Origin: Aselliscus stoliczkanus | Taxonomy: Eukaryota; Chordata; Mammalia; Chiroptera; Hipposideridae | Reading direction: 5' to 3' | DNA: 64,000 nt | NCBI GenBank assembly: GCA_033961575.1 | Contig: CM066736.1 | Span: 80,562,852 to 80,626,851, forward strand | Shown: positions 32,618-43,790 of the stretch, one piece after another | Layout of the letters: each line of letters begins with the position of its first letter | Position numbering within the stretch: the first letter of the stretch is position 1 | Notes under the pieces: generated by a model | Told to the model about the DNA's origin: nothing | Databases searched by the model: none | What the model saw: only the letters and a program-made list of their open reading frames with translations | Program-made: the position numbers and the translations under genes

Positions 32618-33925
32618 ATTTTTAACTGGCCTGTGTCTTCAGAAAGCCACCACAGTTCTCTGAGCCTCAGTTTCCTTATCTGTGGAATGGGGTAATGATA
32701 TCTCAAAGGAATGTTTGGTTGAAGGAGAGAATAATAGGCAACTAATAATTCGGAGAAGACATTTTAACTTCTTTTCCTTTCCATAGTTTCTTCCCGTCAT
32801 ATTCTCCCAGTAAGACTTTGACATCTCTCTTTTCTGTTATAGGACTTGAGAGAGTGGTGATGAGATGTCCTAGAAGAAGAACACTTTTGAAGGGGAAGAT
32901 AATGTGCTACCTTTGGGCTGTGCAGAGCTGAAGATACCTGGGTGACTAACTGGTAAGGTGTCCCAGTGGGTTGTGCTGATCTTACCCCAAGGAAAAGGGA
33001 GACCAATGCCTGTCCTTTTGTAGACCCACCCTGGGTCCTTGTAGGAAGCAGATTCACGGTTCTCACCCTTTGAATGCCCTGCCTATGTTTATCAGCTTGT
33101 GACATATTTCAACTCTATTTTGACAATTTATTCAGCCCAATCAGAGGTCTGTTCAATGTCTGGTGAAATGATGTTAAAAATGCAGAGCTTGGCTGGGCTG
33201 CTTGAAAACGATGGCTCTCAACTTGATTTCTGTTGACAGAAGGCAGCTCAGGCAAAGACATAAATAAAAAGTTACCACGGAGGAAAAACTTGGGGCTTCC
33301 AGTTAGACCTCATTACTCTGAGCAGTCAGACTGGAAAAGAGCAGCAGGGGAGACAGAACTGGCTTCTCAAAGCAAGCAATGTTAATGGAATGAGCCTGCA
33401 ATTAGTGATTGCCAGCTTTCCTGAAGAATCAGGACAGCTGAACTGTTGGAGGGAGGCCTAGGGTGGTTTCTTCTCAATTGTCTATAATTCATGGCACGAA
33501 AAACGTGATTTGAAAGCCTCACAAATTTTTAGGCAGACTCGAATTATCCAATTTCCCTTTTGGGTTTTTGGCCCTCAGCATTCTACCATCATTTTGAAAA
33601 CAAATGATCTCTAAGGTGTTTTCACCTGTAACATTGTTAGAAGTATAATGAATTCTACCTTTTGTACAATGGGCAACACTAGTGCTTTATTTTCTTGGAC
33701 AGAGGCTATGGGCAGACCCTCCCTTAAAAAGAGGAAGAGATATTATCATGTTTAGAAGGGCCAGAAATATTAAAATGAATTACCTGAACTTAATCCCTAT
33801 GTTATCCTTCAAAGAATAGCTACAGTTTTCCATTTTGGTTCCAGGTTAGGAAATTGAGACTCAAGGAGATACTCTTGCTTCAAATGATATATTATCTAAA
33901 TTTAATCCCTATATTATCTTACAGA
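32618..33925. other. Mostly repeat-free; small MIR piece at 32636-32720
   Basis: A MIR block (GAGCCTCAGTTTCCTTATCTG, then GGAATGGGGTAATGATA) lies at 32660-32705. The rest, in particular 33180-33560, is repeat-free with balanced composition and no extended frame. This makes it a candidate conserved non-coding stretch. Confidence 0.45.
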
Positions 33926-33929
33926 ATAG

Positions 33930-34085
33930 CTATATTCTTGTTTTAAGATGAGGAAATTGAGGTTAATTGAGAGTAAGTTACTTACTTCAAATCACACAGG
34001 TCAAAAGAGATAAAGCCAAGACTTGACTTACTGCCATCTAATCCTAAAGCCTGGGATCCTTACATTTGGCTATGTTGGCTCTGGG
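33930..34085 (-). repeat. MIR SINE, antisense
   Basis: AAGATGAGGAAATTGAGGTTAATTGAGAG..AAGTTACTTACTTCAAATCACACAGGTCAAAAGAG..AAGCCTGGGATCC in order, the classical reversed MIR core. An upstream related piece (AGGTTAGGAAATTGAGACTC, 33842) may be a second copy. Confidence 0.72.
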
Positions 34086-34325
34086 TACAACTACCCGCAG
34101 TTACAACAGGCAGGGATGAAATAGAAATTTGACATTCCCTCAACTTTTCAGAAGCCACATTATGAAATTAAAAAGAGAAGTTTCAGGGAGGAAGGAAGAA
34201 ATATGGGGAGGGCAAAGAATTAGAGAGAACAAAGGAAGGAAAGAGTCATGGAGGAAGCAGCAAAGAGAAAAGTAAAGATGCAGAAATGAAACTAACGTAT
34301 ATGTTAACCCTCTTATGTACAAGAG
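34086..34325. other. No recognised feature; purine-rich
   Basis: Purine-rich stretch (34160-34290). The opposite-strand 60-codon frame is compositional. Confidence 0.4.
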
Positions 34326-34332
34326 GTGATAT

Positions 34333-34465
34333 ATTTTTAACAGCTTTAGTGAGGTATAATTGACATAAAGTTGTGCCTAATTAATGTGTATAATTTTATA
34401 CATTTGACACTGAAAAACTATCATCAAAATCAGTGTGATGAATACGAGCACATCATCACTACCAG
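34333..34465 (-). mobile_element. Old L1 3'-UTR fragment, antisense
   Basis: TAACAGCTTTAGTGAGGTATAATTGACATAAAG..TTTTATACATTTGACACTGAAA.. ATCATCAAAATCAG in pieces matches the AATTGACATA-type 3' UTR of ancient L1s. Confidence 0.7.
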
Positions 34466-34629
34466 AAATTTCCTTATAGTTATCCATATAGGTGAGGATC
34501 TATTATATTTCCGGACTCTCTATTTTGTTCTATATGTCTGTCTTTACACCAGTATCACAAGTGTATTGACTAGTGTAGCTTAATAATAAGTATTGAAATT
34601 GGGTAGCGGTAGAGGATCTTTCAAAAGTC

Positions 34630-35780
34630 TGTCTATTATATAGTACTGATTTAATTGTATCATGGCCAGATGACATGATTTGTTTCTGACATGAATCATT
34701 TAAAATTTACTGAGACTGTTTTAGGGCCAAGCATATCATCTATCTTGACAATGTTCTACATGCCGTTATGCACCTAAAGAATGTGTTTTCTGCTGTCATC
34801 TAATGTCATCTTCTGTAAATGTCAGTTAGGTAAATTGGTTGTTTGTGTTCTAATCTTTAATATACTTATTGATTTTCTCTCTTTTTGTTGTATTAAGAGA
34901 TGGTTAAGTTTCGGTCTAAAATTGTGGATTTCCTGTATTGCTTTGAAATTTTATCATTTCTTGATTTATGCAATTTGAAGTTCTATTATTAAGTGCATTA
35001 ATGTTTAGGATGTTGGTTTATGAGGTATAATTGCTTATTGTTCTAGTGGTTGCTTTAGGGTTAATACAGCTTTAATTTATCAGTCTCTTTTCAAGTGAAA
35101 TTATACCACTTCACATACAATGTAAGAGGCTTACAATAGTAATCTGTGACTTCAATCTTCCTGACTTAGCTTTATTATTGATATACATTTTACTTTTATG
35201 TAAAGCCTTATTAAGTCTCATTACTTTTTTAAAATTTAAACATGCATTTATCTTTTAAAAAGTTTAAGTTAAAGAGAAATCATATCTGTTTACCCACATA
35301 GTTATTGTTACTAATGTACATTTTTTTCCTTTGCATAGTGTCATATTTCTATCTGGTATCATTTTTTTGTTCCCTACCTGAAGGACTTGCTTTATATAAT
35401 ATTTCTTATAATATGGTTTCTTTGAGATGAATCTTTTCAGTTTTTGTATATCTGAAGAAGATTTTATTTCATCTTCATTTTGGGAATGTTTCTGCTGGGT
35501 ATACAATTCTGTTTTTTGCTTTTTTTTTCTTTAGATGTTATTCCACTGTCTCCCATTTCCATTGTGTCTGACAAAAATATGATATTATCCTTATCTTGGT
35601 TCCTCTGTGTGTGTGTATGTATATGTTTTTGTGCATGTATGAGTGCGTTCCTTTTTGCTAGATCTTTTTAAGATTTTTATTTTTATCCTGGTTTTGATCA
35701 ATTAGATTATAATATAAATTGGTGTCATTTTTCTTAGTATTTCTTGTGCCATGCAATCATGAGGGTAAACAACCGATACT
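34630..35780 (-). mobile_element. Old L1, endonuclease region to ORF1/ORF2 junction, antisense
   Basis: Aligns by eye with 47.5-48.4 kb of the young L1: AATTTACTGAGACTGTTTTAG..ATCATCTATCTTGACAATGTTC (endonuclease domain) to TACCTGAAGGACTTGC..TTCAGTTTTTG (ORF1 C-terminal region). A (GT)n-like run lies at 35606-35630. Heavily mutated, no frame survives. Confidence 0.68.
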
Positions 35781-35789
35781 CTACAGTTT

Positions 35790-36635
35790 AGTATTAAATG
35801 TGTTTTGGACTTGTGATATTTTCAATTTACAATGGGTTTATTGGGACATAACTGCATCCTAAGTTGAGGAGTATCTGCAGTTTTATTCTTTTACATCTTG
35901 CTGTAACGGTTTTTTAGGTTGGACTGGAACAATGCTAATCCTATTTCTGGCCCTCTGTCAGTGCCATGTACTGTTCTTATTAATCATTTAGATGATTTTT
36001 CTCTGATTTGTGTATTTTTCTCACAACGTTTACACTAATCAGTGGTCAACTGAATTCTTATGAGTTAACCTCTAAAATATCTAGATTTCTCTCTCCATCC
36101 GCTTTTTCCTCTTTCACACTGTCGTTTGTTACAGTGCACTTTCCATCTCCTCATCTCAGGGAGTCTTCTGGGCTGTACCTGAGTTCCCATTCCCTACTCT
36201 ACAACCTGGAAATTATCTCAAGCTATTAAGCTGGAACAATGCTATGGTTCATATCACTTGTTTTTGTTTCTCGGACATCACTATCTTTGTCTAATGTCCA
36301 ATGTTTTGAAAATATTTTGGTTGTTTCAAACAGGAGTGTAAATCTATTCTTGTTACTCCATCTTGATTGGAAACAGAAATCTTTCCATAGTAAATATTTA
36401 TATAAGGGGAGTGACTAGTAGTACCAAGAACATTTTGTGTGGAAATCTGACTACTGAAGTGCAGAAAGGAAAAAAATGTCTCAAAACATACCCCCTCCTT
36501 CAACCTACTGTTAAAATGCTATTGGCAAAAATATCTATGCTTTCTGATATGAATTCTACTTTTTATAGCCAATTTTTTATGGTAGGATAAGTTACTCTCT
36601 TTCACTGATAACTATTTGAAGTATAGGAAAGAGAA
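35790..36635. other. No recognised feature
   Basis: Unassigned sequence. Overlapping frames at 36291-36590 lack domains. Confidence 0.4.
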
Positions 36636-36639
36636 TAGG

Positions 36640-36800
36640 AGTGTTTTGGAGACTGGTGTCCGGATCTAGCATTACCGCTTTCTGAATGCATGACCTAGAA
36701 TGTCATTTGTCATCGGTCTACAACCCCCATTATCATAGCCTATAAAATGTTGATAATAACACCTGCCTTGCTCATCTTACAAGACTAAGAATGCATTTAG
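36640..36800 (+). repeat. MIR SINE, sense (diverged)
   Basis: TTGGAGACTGGTGTCCGGATCTAGC, TGACCTAGAATGTCATTTG, CCTATAAAATGTTGATAATAAC and ACCTGCCTTGCTCATC follow the MIR order. Confidence 0.6.
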
Positions 36801-37039
36801 ATTATAAATGTAAACAATCTTTTTATTTGTAAATTATTATTTCAGTATAGGGGTTATTATATTATTATAATTATGCCAATTATGCTTTTGGGAAACTTAA
36901 ACTTCAAAGACTGTAAAGAATTACAGCTCTCTCTTTTTTTCTTTTTTTGTCTTAAGGATTATTTCCTTGACACATTATCTCAGACCTGTAGGGACTCATT
37001 TACATGTGAAATGCTATACCTTATTCTTTGAGATGTGCA

Positions 37040-37265
37040 GTGGAGTAATACAAAGAGTATTGGGCTCTAAAATCAAATAATTCTAGATTACACCCAGACT
37101 GTTATTGTATCTTCTTGAGGAAATTATTACACCACTCAGTTTTCTGATGTCTAAAATGAGAGCGGTAATATCACCTTTGTCAGGTTTTTGTAAGGAGAGA
37201 ATATGATGAAGTGTATGAAAAACTGGTACATTGTAAGCATTCAATGGAGGTTATTCTAAAATGTT
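37040..37265 (+). repeat. MIR SINE, sense
   Basis: Blocks GTATTGGGCTCTAAAATCA, ACTCAGTTTTCTGATGTC, AAAATGAGAGCGGTAATATC, GGAGAGAATATGATGAAGTG, TTGTAAGCATTCAATGGAGG match MIR from start to tail. Confidence 0.7.
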
Positions 37266-37369
37266 ATCACTATTCTATTTAATAACTCCATTCTAAAGGA
37301 ATATGTTCTTCTCTAATCAAAGCCCAGTGATCAGATACCAAACCTGTCACATTTTATGATTTCCTATCC

Positions 37370-37870
37370 CCAGTGTTTTACGTCCAATCAGTTCACCAAA
37401 TATTCTAACTTATCTTCCGGACTTTCCGCTCCTACTGCCACTGTCTTCATTTCAATTTCACTGATAACTCAGTCTTCTCTTCTGTGTATTACTGGAGCAG
37501 TAGCCTAACTGCCCCCTAACTAATTTCTCTTCCTAACTACTTTTCTTGCACCAATCTATGTATTATATTTGGCAGCACATTCTGGCAGTATAATTCTAAT
37601 CATGACACATCATTCCTAGGAAATCTTTAATCATTCTCTCTTAAATATGGAGTGAAATCCAAGTTGTCTTACTTGACATCCACACTGGTCACTGTCTTTC
37701 TTTCTACATACCTCCTCCTATATGCTCCAGTTCATTCTAGACTCCATTTACTCTGGGAAGTCTTTCTCAAACATGTGTGATCATCTTTACCTTGATCATG
37801 TTGTTAAAGCTATATATACCCTATTGTATTTTTTCTTTGCCATCTATCTATCAAATTTATCCCATTACTT
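37370..37870 (+). repeat. L2 LINE fragment, sense
   Basis: Follows the L2 ORF2 3' order: GTAGCCTAACTGCCCCCTAAC, CACATTCTGGCAGTATAATTC, AGTGAAATCCAAGTTGTC, CATACCTCCTCCTATATGC, CTCTGGGAAGTC. No intact frame. Confidence 0.65.
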
Positions 37871-37914
37871 GTAATACTATTCAAATAACAATTTACACAA
37901 CTCTCTTACATTAG

Positions 37915-38065
37915 CCATTGTTCTAAAAACATTGTATCTCATATAATCTAATCCTCACCACACATTATATATCATATCATGCATGCTCATTTTTAGACAA
38001 AGAAATCAAAGCACAGTTAAGTATCATTTTTACAGCAATTAGCAAGTGAGAACTAAACAGCGTTG
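37915..38065 (-). repeat. MIR-like SINE, antisense (weak)
   Basis: ATCTCATATAATCTAATCCTCACCAC..TAGACAAAGAAATCAAAGCACAGTTAAG..TTAGCAAGTGAG in reversed MIR order. Confidence 0.55.
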
Positions 38066-38165
38066 TGACAACAAACACATGTGCTGTGAAAACACCCAAC
38101 TGCCTCGGGTCAACGACATCCAATCACCTCTGCTCAAATCCTAGTTTTTCTCAATACCCAATTCT

Positions 38166-38671
38166 TTTTTTTTTTTTTTAAAGATTTTATTGGGGAATTG
38201 GGGGAGGGGAACAGAGTTAGGGAATTGGAGAAGGGGTTCGGCCAAGCTGTTGTTCTTCAGTCTTCGTTGTTTGGGTGCCAGTCGCCATCTGGCTTCCCGT
38301 TGTCAGTTCATGGCCTCTAAGCTCAAGGTGCTGTGTTCAATCTTATTTGCAGGTGGGCATAGCCACCATCCCATGTGGGAGTTGAACCAGCAGCCTTGTT
38401 GTTAAGAGCGTACACTCTATCCACTGAGCCATCCGGGAGACAGCTCAGCTCAAGGTGCTGAGTTCAGTCTTAGTTGTAGGTGGGTGTAGCCCACCATTGA
38501 ATAGGCAATCTTGTTGTTATACCAACTGAGCCATCCTGCCACCTGTTGGTGGCTCAGTGACAACTCAGCTCGGGCACAGCATCCCTGGCCCCTGTGGGAA
38601 TCGAACTGGTAGTCCTGTTGCTTAGAGCTCACTCTCTAAGCTAACTCAACCAACTGAGCCACTCAGCCGGC
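38166..38671 (-). mobile_element. Composite two-unit tRNA-derived SINE (506 bp), antisense
   Basis: On the minus strand: head GAGCCGGCTGAGTGGCTCAG, box B CAGTTCGATTCC (about 38590-38601), then the type B unique part (CACCTGTTGGTGGCTC complement). A second tRNA-like head follows with box B-like GGTTCAACTCC (about 38377), then a unique 3' half ending CCCCAATAAAATC plus poly(A) (38166-38185 as T-run). The 17-bp target duplication TCTCAATACCCA(A/G)TTCT lies at 38149-38165 and 38672-38688. One duplication encloses both units, so it inserted as a single molecule. The 3' end resembles SINEs of rhinolophoid bats. Confidence 0.88.
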
Positions 38672-38689
38672 TCTCAATACCCAGTTCTC

Positions 38690-38835
38690 CCTCTCCTGAT
38701 TTCCATTGTTCCTTATTTTTTGAATACTTATATCATTCTCACAATCAACCTTGCCCTTTATCCTTTGTGTCCATCACCTCCTTTATAGGAACTCCAAGTT
38801 TTTCAAAGGCTGAGATCATGTCTTATTTGTGGTTA
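38690..38835 (+). repeat. L2 LINE 3'-end fragment, sense
   Basis: AACTCCAAGTTTTTCAAAGGCTGAGATCATGTCTTATTTG in pieces resembles the L2 3' end (AAGCTCC..GGCAGGGATCATGTC). Weak but consistent. Confidence 0.45.
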
Positions 38836-38839
38836 ATAA

Positions 38840-39035
38840 CTCAGATTTTGTAATCAAGCTGGTCTTGATTCATGTCCCAGGCTTTTTATTTAGCAGTTGA
38901 TCCATCTTGAACAAATTATTTAAACTTCAATTTCCTTATCTTTAATATGGGATTAATAGTAATATCCAGTTAAGATATTGTAAAAATTAAAAGTGATTGT
39001 GCATGTAAAATACTAGTCACATTGTCAGCCATATA
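38840..39035 (+). repeat. MIR SINE, sense
   Basis: AACTCAGATTTTGTAATCA, GATTCATGTCCCAGG, TTGAACAAATTATTTAAACTTC, AATTTCCTTATCTTTAATATGG, ATGTAAAATACTAGTCAC: a diverged full MIR. Confidence 0.65.
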
Positions 39036-39878
39036 TTAAGAGTCAGTGCCTTTGATAATTATTGTTATTATTATTATTATTGATAGTATTGATACATATT
39101 TATTTCTCTAGTATTAGAACACTTTCTTCTTCTAACAACTCTTCTTCGTATAGCGGTGTTGTATGGGAACACAATGATTGATCTAAATATAAATGGTCTG
39201 AAATTAGCCCTGATGCCTTTGACCTTACCAATGTTCCTCCAGATGTTGGATTTCCTTCCCGTAGCTGGTAATTTACAATAAATAACACATTTATGAATAA
39301 CCCTCAAGAATGAAATTCCTTCTGATGGGAGGCAAATGATGCCCCTATTGAAATACAAAATGACTCTTCCAAGATTAATGCTCGTCCCAGAAATGCCAAG
39401 GTAATTAATAAAAATTAGCAATTTAATATAAAGCAATGCCAACTTCTTGAAAACAATAGATAAGTGTGCACAGGTGTGTGGCTTGCTGTCCTTTAAGAAA
39501 GGTAATTTCATTAGGCATCAAGTCTATTTATAAAAACATCTATATTACAAATATGACAACTAAAGGCCAGAGAAAACAAGAGCATTAACAAGAACCCTAG
39601 GAGCCAGCCTGTTATAGCTCAGAGATTCACATAACCAGCCCACCTCCAAGTGTAGTGTTTGGTGGTCCCTTTCAGCTGTGAGCGCTAACCAAGGTGTTAA
39701 CAAGCTAGACGCGGGGCCCAAGCTTAGGTCACAGGCTTGGAGACCGAGTCATCACAGCCTAGTCTTGGGAGTAGGAGAAAAGCCACTTTAATGGGCATTT
39801 TACTTATATGAGGTCTGTAGAACTGTGACTGGCACAAGGAAAAATAAACGTATTGCCAATTTGACATTCACAATCTTT
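39036..39878. other. Unique sequence with an unproven 144-codon minus-strand frame
   Basis: A (TTA)n run lies at 39059-39082. The minus strand is open from 39511 to 39077 (144 codons). Its translation has no signal peptide, domain or repeat similarity that I recognise, no flanking start context stands out, and a nested frame overlaps it. Its length is within chance for AT-poor pockets, so I do not call a gene. Confidence 0.35.
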
Positions 39879-39882
39879 ATTA

Positions 39883-40062
39883 GTGGTTTTCAAAGTGTCG
39901 TCCCCTGCTGGCAACAGCAACAGCAGCATTTAGCAGATCGTTATAAATGCAAATTATTGTGCTCCACCCCTGAGACCTACTGAATCAGAAACTCTGGGGA
40001 ATGAATGGGACAAGCAATTTGCATTTTAACCAGTCTTCCAAATGATTTTGAAGCTCTACAAG
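39883..40062 (+). repeat. MER5A: MER5A (hAT-Charlie) fossil, sense
   Basis: GTGGTTTTCAAAGTGTCGTCC, TATAAATGCAAATTATTGTGC, CCTGAGACCTACTGAATCAG, AAACTCTGGGGAATG, CAATTTGCATTTTAACCAG, AAATGATTTTGAAG are the MER5A consensus blocks in order. A non-autonomous DNA transposon common to placental mammals. Confidence 0.88.
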
Positions 40063-40064
40063 TA

Positions 40065-40590
40065 AATATCATAATCATTATCACCTGCTGAAGCGAATCA
40101 GTTTCCAGAGAAGTTTCATCACTGCCCGAAATCACACACAACCAATGATGAAAATGGGACCCGGCCTCAGGTCTGCATGACTCCACAATTCACATTTTTC
40201 CATTCTGACAAGCTGCTTCCAGAGGCAAAGTCCAGAAATAGGCCACCTGGTTCAGGCCAAGTTCAGGCCTTGAGTTGGATTACAAATAAGATTTTGAGGT
40301 ACTATTTCCTAACAGATGACTCTCGGGCAGTTCCAAGGGGAAGGTACTCTGGTCTGGGCCCTGCAGAGCCTCCCATAGATAATGCTTGGAACTGATTGGT
40401 GCCTGAGGAAGATGGTACAGGGGCCAAGAGCCAAAATGAGTGCATGTGCTGAGGGTGGAGGCTCATTAGTGACACAGGGTCTATGATGGTTCTAGACCTT
40501 GATGAAATAGGCAAAAATAGCCTTACTCCAAGGAGCCTTTTTGAATTACTGAAATGTCCCTATTCTTAAAAAGACAGAAGATTTCAAGTA
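40065..40590. other. No recognised feature
   Basis: Mixed-composition unique sequence. Opposite-strand frames at 40177-40514 overlap each other and have no recognisable product. Confidence 0.4.
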
Positions 40591-40594
40591 TACC

Positions 40595-40940
40595 AGGTGC
40601 AGGAATGCTCATTCTGGAATGTCTCCATAATTCTCTGTGTCTGCTCTTTCACTCCCTCAGTCCTCTCTGTTCAAATGCCAATGCATCAATAGGGCTTTCC
40701 CTGAGACACCTCATAAAAATAAATCTAATAAAATGATGAACCTAAATGAACCTAAATCAACAAGCTACCCCTCTGTCTTTTATAGTGCTTCCCTCCTTTC
40801 TGGCCTTATTTTTCTCCCAGCATATATTGCCACTTAATATAACACATATTTACTTGCTAATCGGTTACTGTTCCCTTCTTACAGCATTCTTATCACCCAG
40901 TCTTCCCAAAGTCATTATACACACAATTATGAGTTCCCTC
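40595..40940 (+). repeat. L2 LINE 3' fragment, sense
   Basis: CTGGAATGTCTCCATAATTC, TTCAAATGCCAATGCATC, GGCTTTCCCTGAGACACC, then after an A-rich insert TTTCTGGCCTTATTTTTCTCC and ATATTTACTTGCTAATCGG match L2 3' order. Confidence 0.62.
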
Positions 40941-40944
40941 TGTG

Positions 40945-41955
40945 CATAATACTTTTGACTGGACTATCACACAATTGACAACCTATTAATTAAATCTGAA
41001 GTAAAGTCTTTGAGACTTTAAACTTCACTCAAAAATAAGAAAAAAGAAATGAAGAACCCTGAGAAGATAGTCTGGCTGAATATTTACCCAGACATATATG
41101 ATGCCCTTTGAAGCTCCCGTTTCGAGACAGAAGCTTTTGAACTTTGTTTAATGTTGTAGATTGATTCTTAGAAAAGTAAATAATAATTCAACTAATACAT
41201 ACCTCATACTTTTATATAAATTAAGTACATAATGATAAATAAGACAATGAAACGTAACCTTGTACTTTTGAAAAGTGATCATTTCTTAGGGAAGAAGATA
41301 CATTATTAACAAGATGATGTCCTATGGACTAGGGTAGGGGGTGAAAAAATATGACCTGTGAGCCCAGAGGAGGATCCCCTAAACCAACAGCCACATGGGG
41401 TGGCCCTGAGAGTTTCCTGAAAAGGTGTGGCGAGCTAGTTTTGAATTCATACAGCTTGTACTAATATGCCTTGCATAAAACCACCTGGTCAAATGTAAAT
41501 TCTAGAGCTAAATGCTCCCAGAGCACTAAGGTGGAGTAAAGAAGCTTTTAGAAGCTAGATAATCAGCCATTTTATCAGGAGGCAGCTAGAGATAGCCCTG
41601 CAGCCTGGCTCCTCCTCTTTCTCCTTGGATTGCTTTAGGCAAAGCTCTCTCCATTTCTTGTTCTCTTCTGTACGGTGCTGTTGATCAGATCTTCCTAGTA
41701 TGAAATTAAATAATATGACATATACTTAAATTATCCATGATCTATAAAATGCTTCACAATTCTGTGACAGAAAGTGTCAGCTCCATGTACACACAATCTG
41801 AGAATTTTTCTGCCTGACACAGAGTATGTGCTTACCAGTGGCTCAGCAAATGATTATTTTGAAATGGGTATGAATCTTGATCACTAAGATCACCAAGAAA
41901 ACATGTTTTTGGCCTTAGTGTAAACACTTGAAGTGTTTTCTGTATGAAAATTTGT
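40945..41955. other. No recognised feature
   Basis: About 1 kb of unassigned, fairly balanced sequence with only short frames and no repeat I can name. Confidence 0.4.
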
Positions 41956-41959
41956 AATA

Positions 41960-42800
41960 ATAGATGCTTTTTTTAATTTTTAAAATACCTGTCAAATATT
42001 TTAAAATACAAACTTGTAGTAAAAATGAAAATCACCAATATTATCACCATTGTGATATCACATTGTTATTATTTTCCAAATTTAATAACAAAGCATAGTT
42101 CCATGTTTCTGCTGCCTTTATTCCACTTAAAAACATGATAGGTAAAAATATTTTGCAAGATTACTTGACATTGTATTGATTTAGTACTAATGAAGATGGA
42201 TTTTTTTTCATATACTTATTGATCATTTGTATTTCTTTTCTTCCATTGCCCACTTTTTTATTATTGCTGTCCTTAAATGTTTTGTTGAGACCATTTTTTT
42301 TTGTTGTTTAACCTGATATTGAATTTTGTCATATATCTAGAAATATTTATGTATATGTGTTGATATTATTCCTTATCTTTAAATTTTACTTATAGTATTT
42401 TGTTGGCTCACAGAAATTTCACACTTTTCTTTGGCATTTATTTTTCAGTTTTTCTTCATGATATATCATTTTCCTTTTTTTGAGGGCAGTGTTACTGGCC
42501 CTCACATGTGGGACCCGAACCTGGGCCGCTGTCTTCCCAAGCCAGCGCTTAACCGCACCACTCGGCTGGCCCTCTCATTTTCCTTTAAAGCTCAGTAATG
42601 GCCACAATAATACATAGTTACGTATATTTTATTCTTTATTGGTTTGTTAAGTCATTTAATTGTTAAGTTCATTTGAAATTTATTGTTTTATGGTATGAGG
42701 TAGGGATCACACAATTTGTATTTGAATAATGGTAAACCAACTGTCATCACACCATTTATTGAGTAAGCCACATTTCTCAAGTGAATTCAGATTGTCTGAT
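41960..42800 (-). mobile_element. Old L1 (ORF2 C-terminal half), antisense, SINE-interrupted
   Basis: Blocks TTTTTTCATATACTTATTGATCATTTG, TTCCATTGCCCACTTTTTTATT, GTATGAGGTAGGGATC, CACACCATTTATTGAGTAAGCC (in pieces) follow antisense L1 ORF2 as at 17.1-17.6 kb. A SINE splits it at 42478. No frame survives. Confidence 0.68.
42478..42574 (-). mobile_element. tRNA-derived SINE (type A), antisense
   Basis: On the minus strand: GGGCCAGCCGAGTGGTGCGG head, GGTTCGGGTCCC box B region, CACTGCCCTCAAAA tail. The 12-bp target duplication TCATTTTCCTTT lies at 42466-42477 and 42575-42586. It lies in an older antisense L1. Confidence 0.92.
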
Positions 42801-43480
42801 TCTTAGAATCCTTTGGTCATTTTCATGGGAATCAGGAAGATTGGTCAGTTAGAGGAGTAGGTCAATATATCATCTCACTCAGAAGAATTTGCTGAACTTT
42901 TAAACTGATTTGTATAATACTTTATTCTCATTAATTTCCCAAACTTCTGCAGGCAGAGCATGCCCATTAAACAGCCCAACTGAACCACTGCATTAAAAAA
43001 AAAAAAATTCTGTTGCAAAAGCTTAATGAAGTTTAATTACGAGGTAATTTAAAAACTGATTTTTATGAGGTTTTCTCTTTACTTTCAGAATAAAAGATAA
43101 TATTTCAAAGGTTACATTATATCTTTGATGTCCAAGTTGAGTTGAAGCTTTGATTTGTAAATCAGCCAGGAAAGTGAAAAGCATGTCTCCTGTGTTTGCA
43201 GGTAATTATATCTAGGAAAATTCATTTGGAAATCTACCCTGTTGTTTTACCAGATCAAAAGGTTTGGAGATAGAAAATTCGTTAGATATCTTAACTAGGA
43301 AACAAAGATATGGGGACTGCTCATTCTGTAAAGTTCCCCTTACATGTTGAAAGCTGAGAAGTATTTGTGTGATCTGAGTGCTGTGATTGGGTGAATCTAC
43401 AAGTTTGCACTCTGAAGCCATTCCTGAAAGTTTGATTTGTTAGCTTTATTCTACTGAGTTATTTAAAAGGTTTATTACCT
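42801..43480. other. No recognised feature
   Basis: Unassigned AT-rich sequence. The frame at 43212-43421 has no recognisable domain. Confidence 0.4.
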
Positions 43481-43487
43481 TTTTAAA

Positions 43488-43595
43488 AATCTTTATTATA
43501 TATATATTGTGGTGACATTAGTTAGTAAAATTATACAGGTTTCAAGTATATATGACTAAAATACATCATCTCTATATTACATTGTATGTTTTAGA
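43488..43595 (-). mobile_element. L1 3'-UTR fragment, antisense
   Basis: GTGGTGACATTAGTTAGTAAAATTATACAGGTTTCAAG and ATACATCATCTCTATATTACATTGT (in pieces) match the 3' UTRs at 29.5 kb and 51.9 kb. Confidence 0.75.
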
Positions 43596-43619
43596 AATTG
43601 AGGAAGGGGAGATATTGCA

Positions 43620-43790
43620 CTCAACCATAGTTAGAAGACCTGGTGTCTTGTTGAGGATTAACATTAAGAGTTGTAGCCTTGAATAAGTTATTTTGTCTCC
43701 TTGTGCCTCAGTTTCCACATATTAAAAATGCGATAATTCACAGGGCTGTTTTAATTAAATGAGGTCACAAGTGTTAACCTTGCCAAGAAA
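43620..43790 (+). repeat. MIR SINE, sense
   Basis: GACCTGGTGTCTTG, TTGAATAAGTTATTTTGTC, GTGCCTCAGTTTCCACAT, GGGCTGTTTTAATTAAATGAGG: the MIR core and 3' part. Confidence 0.7.
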
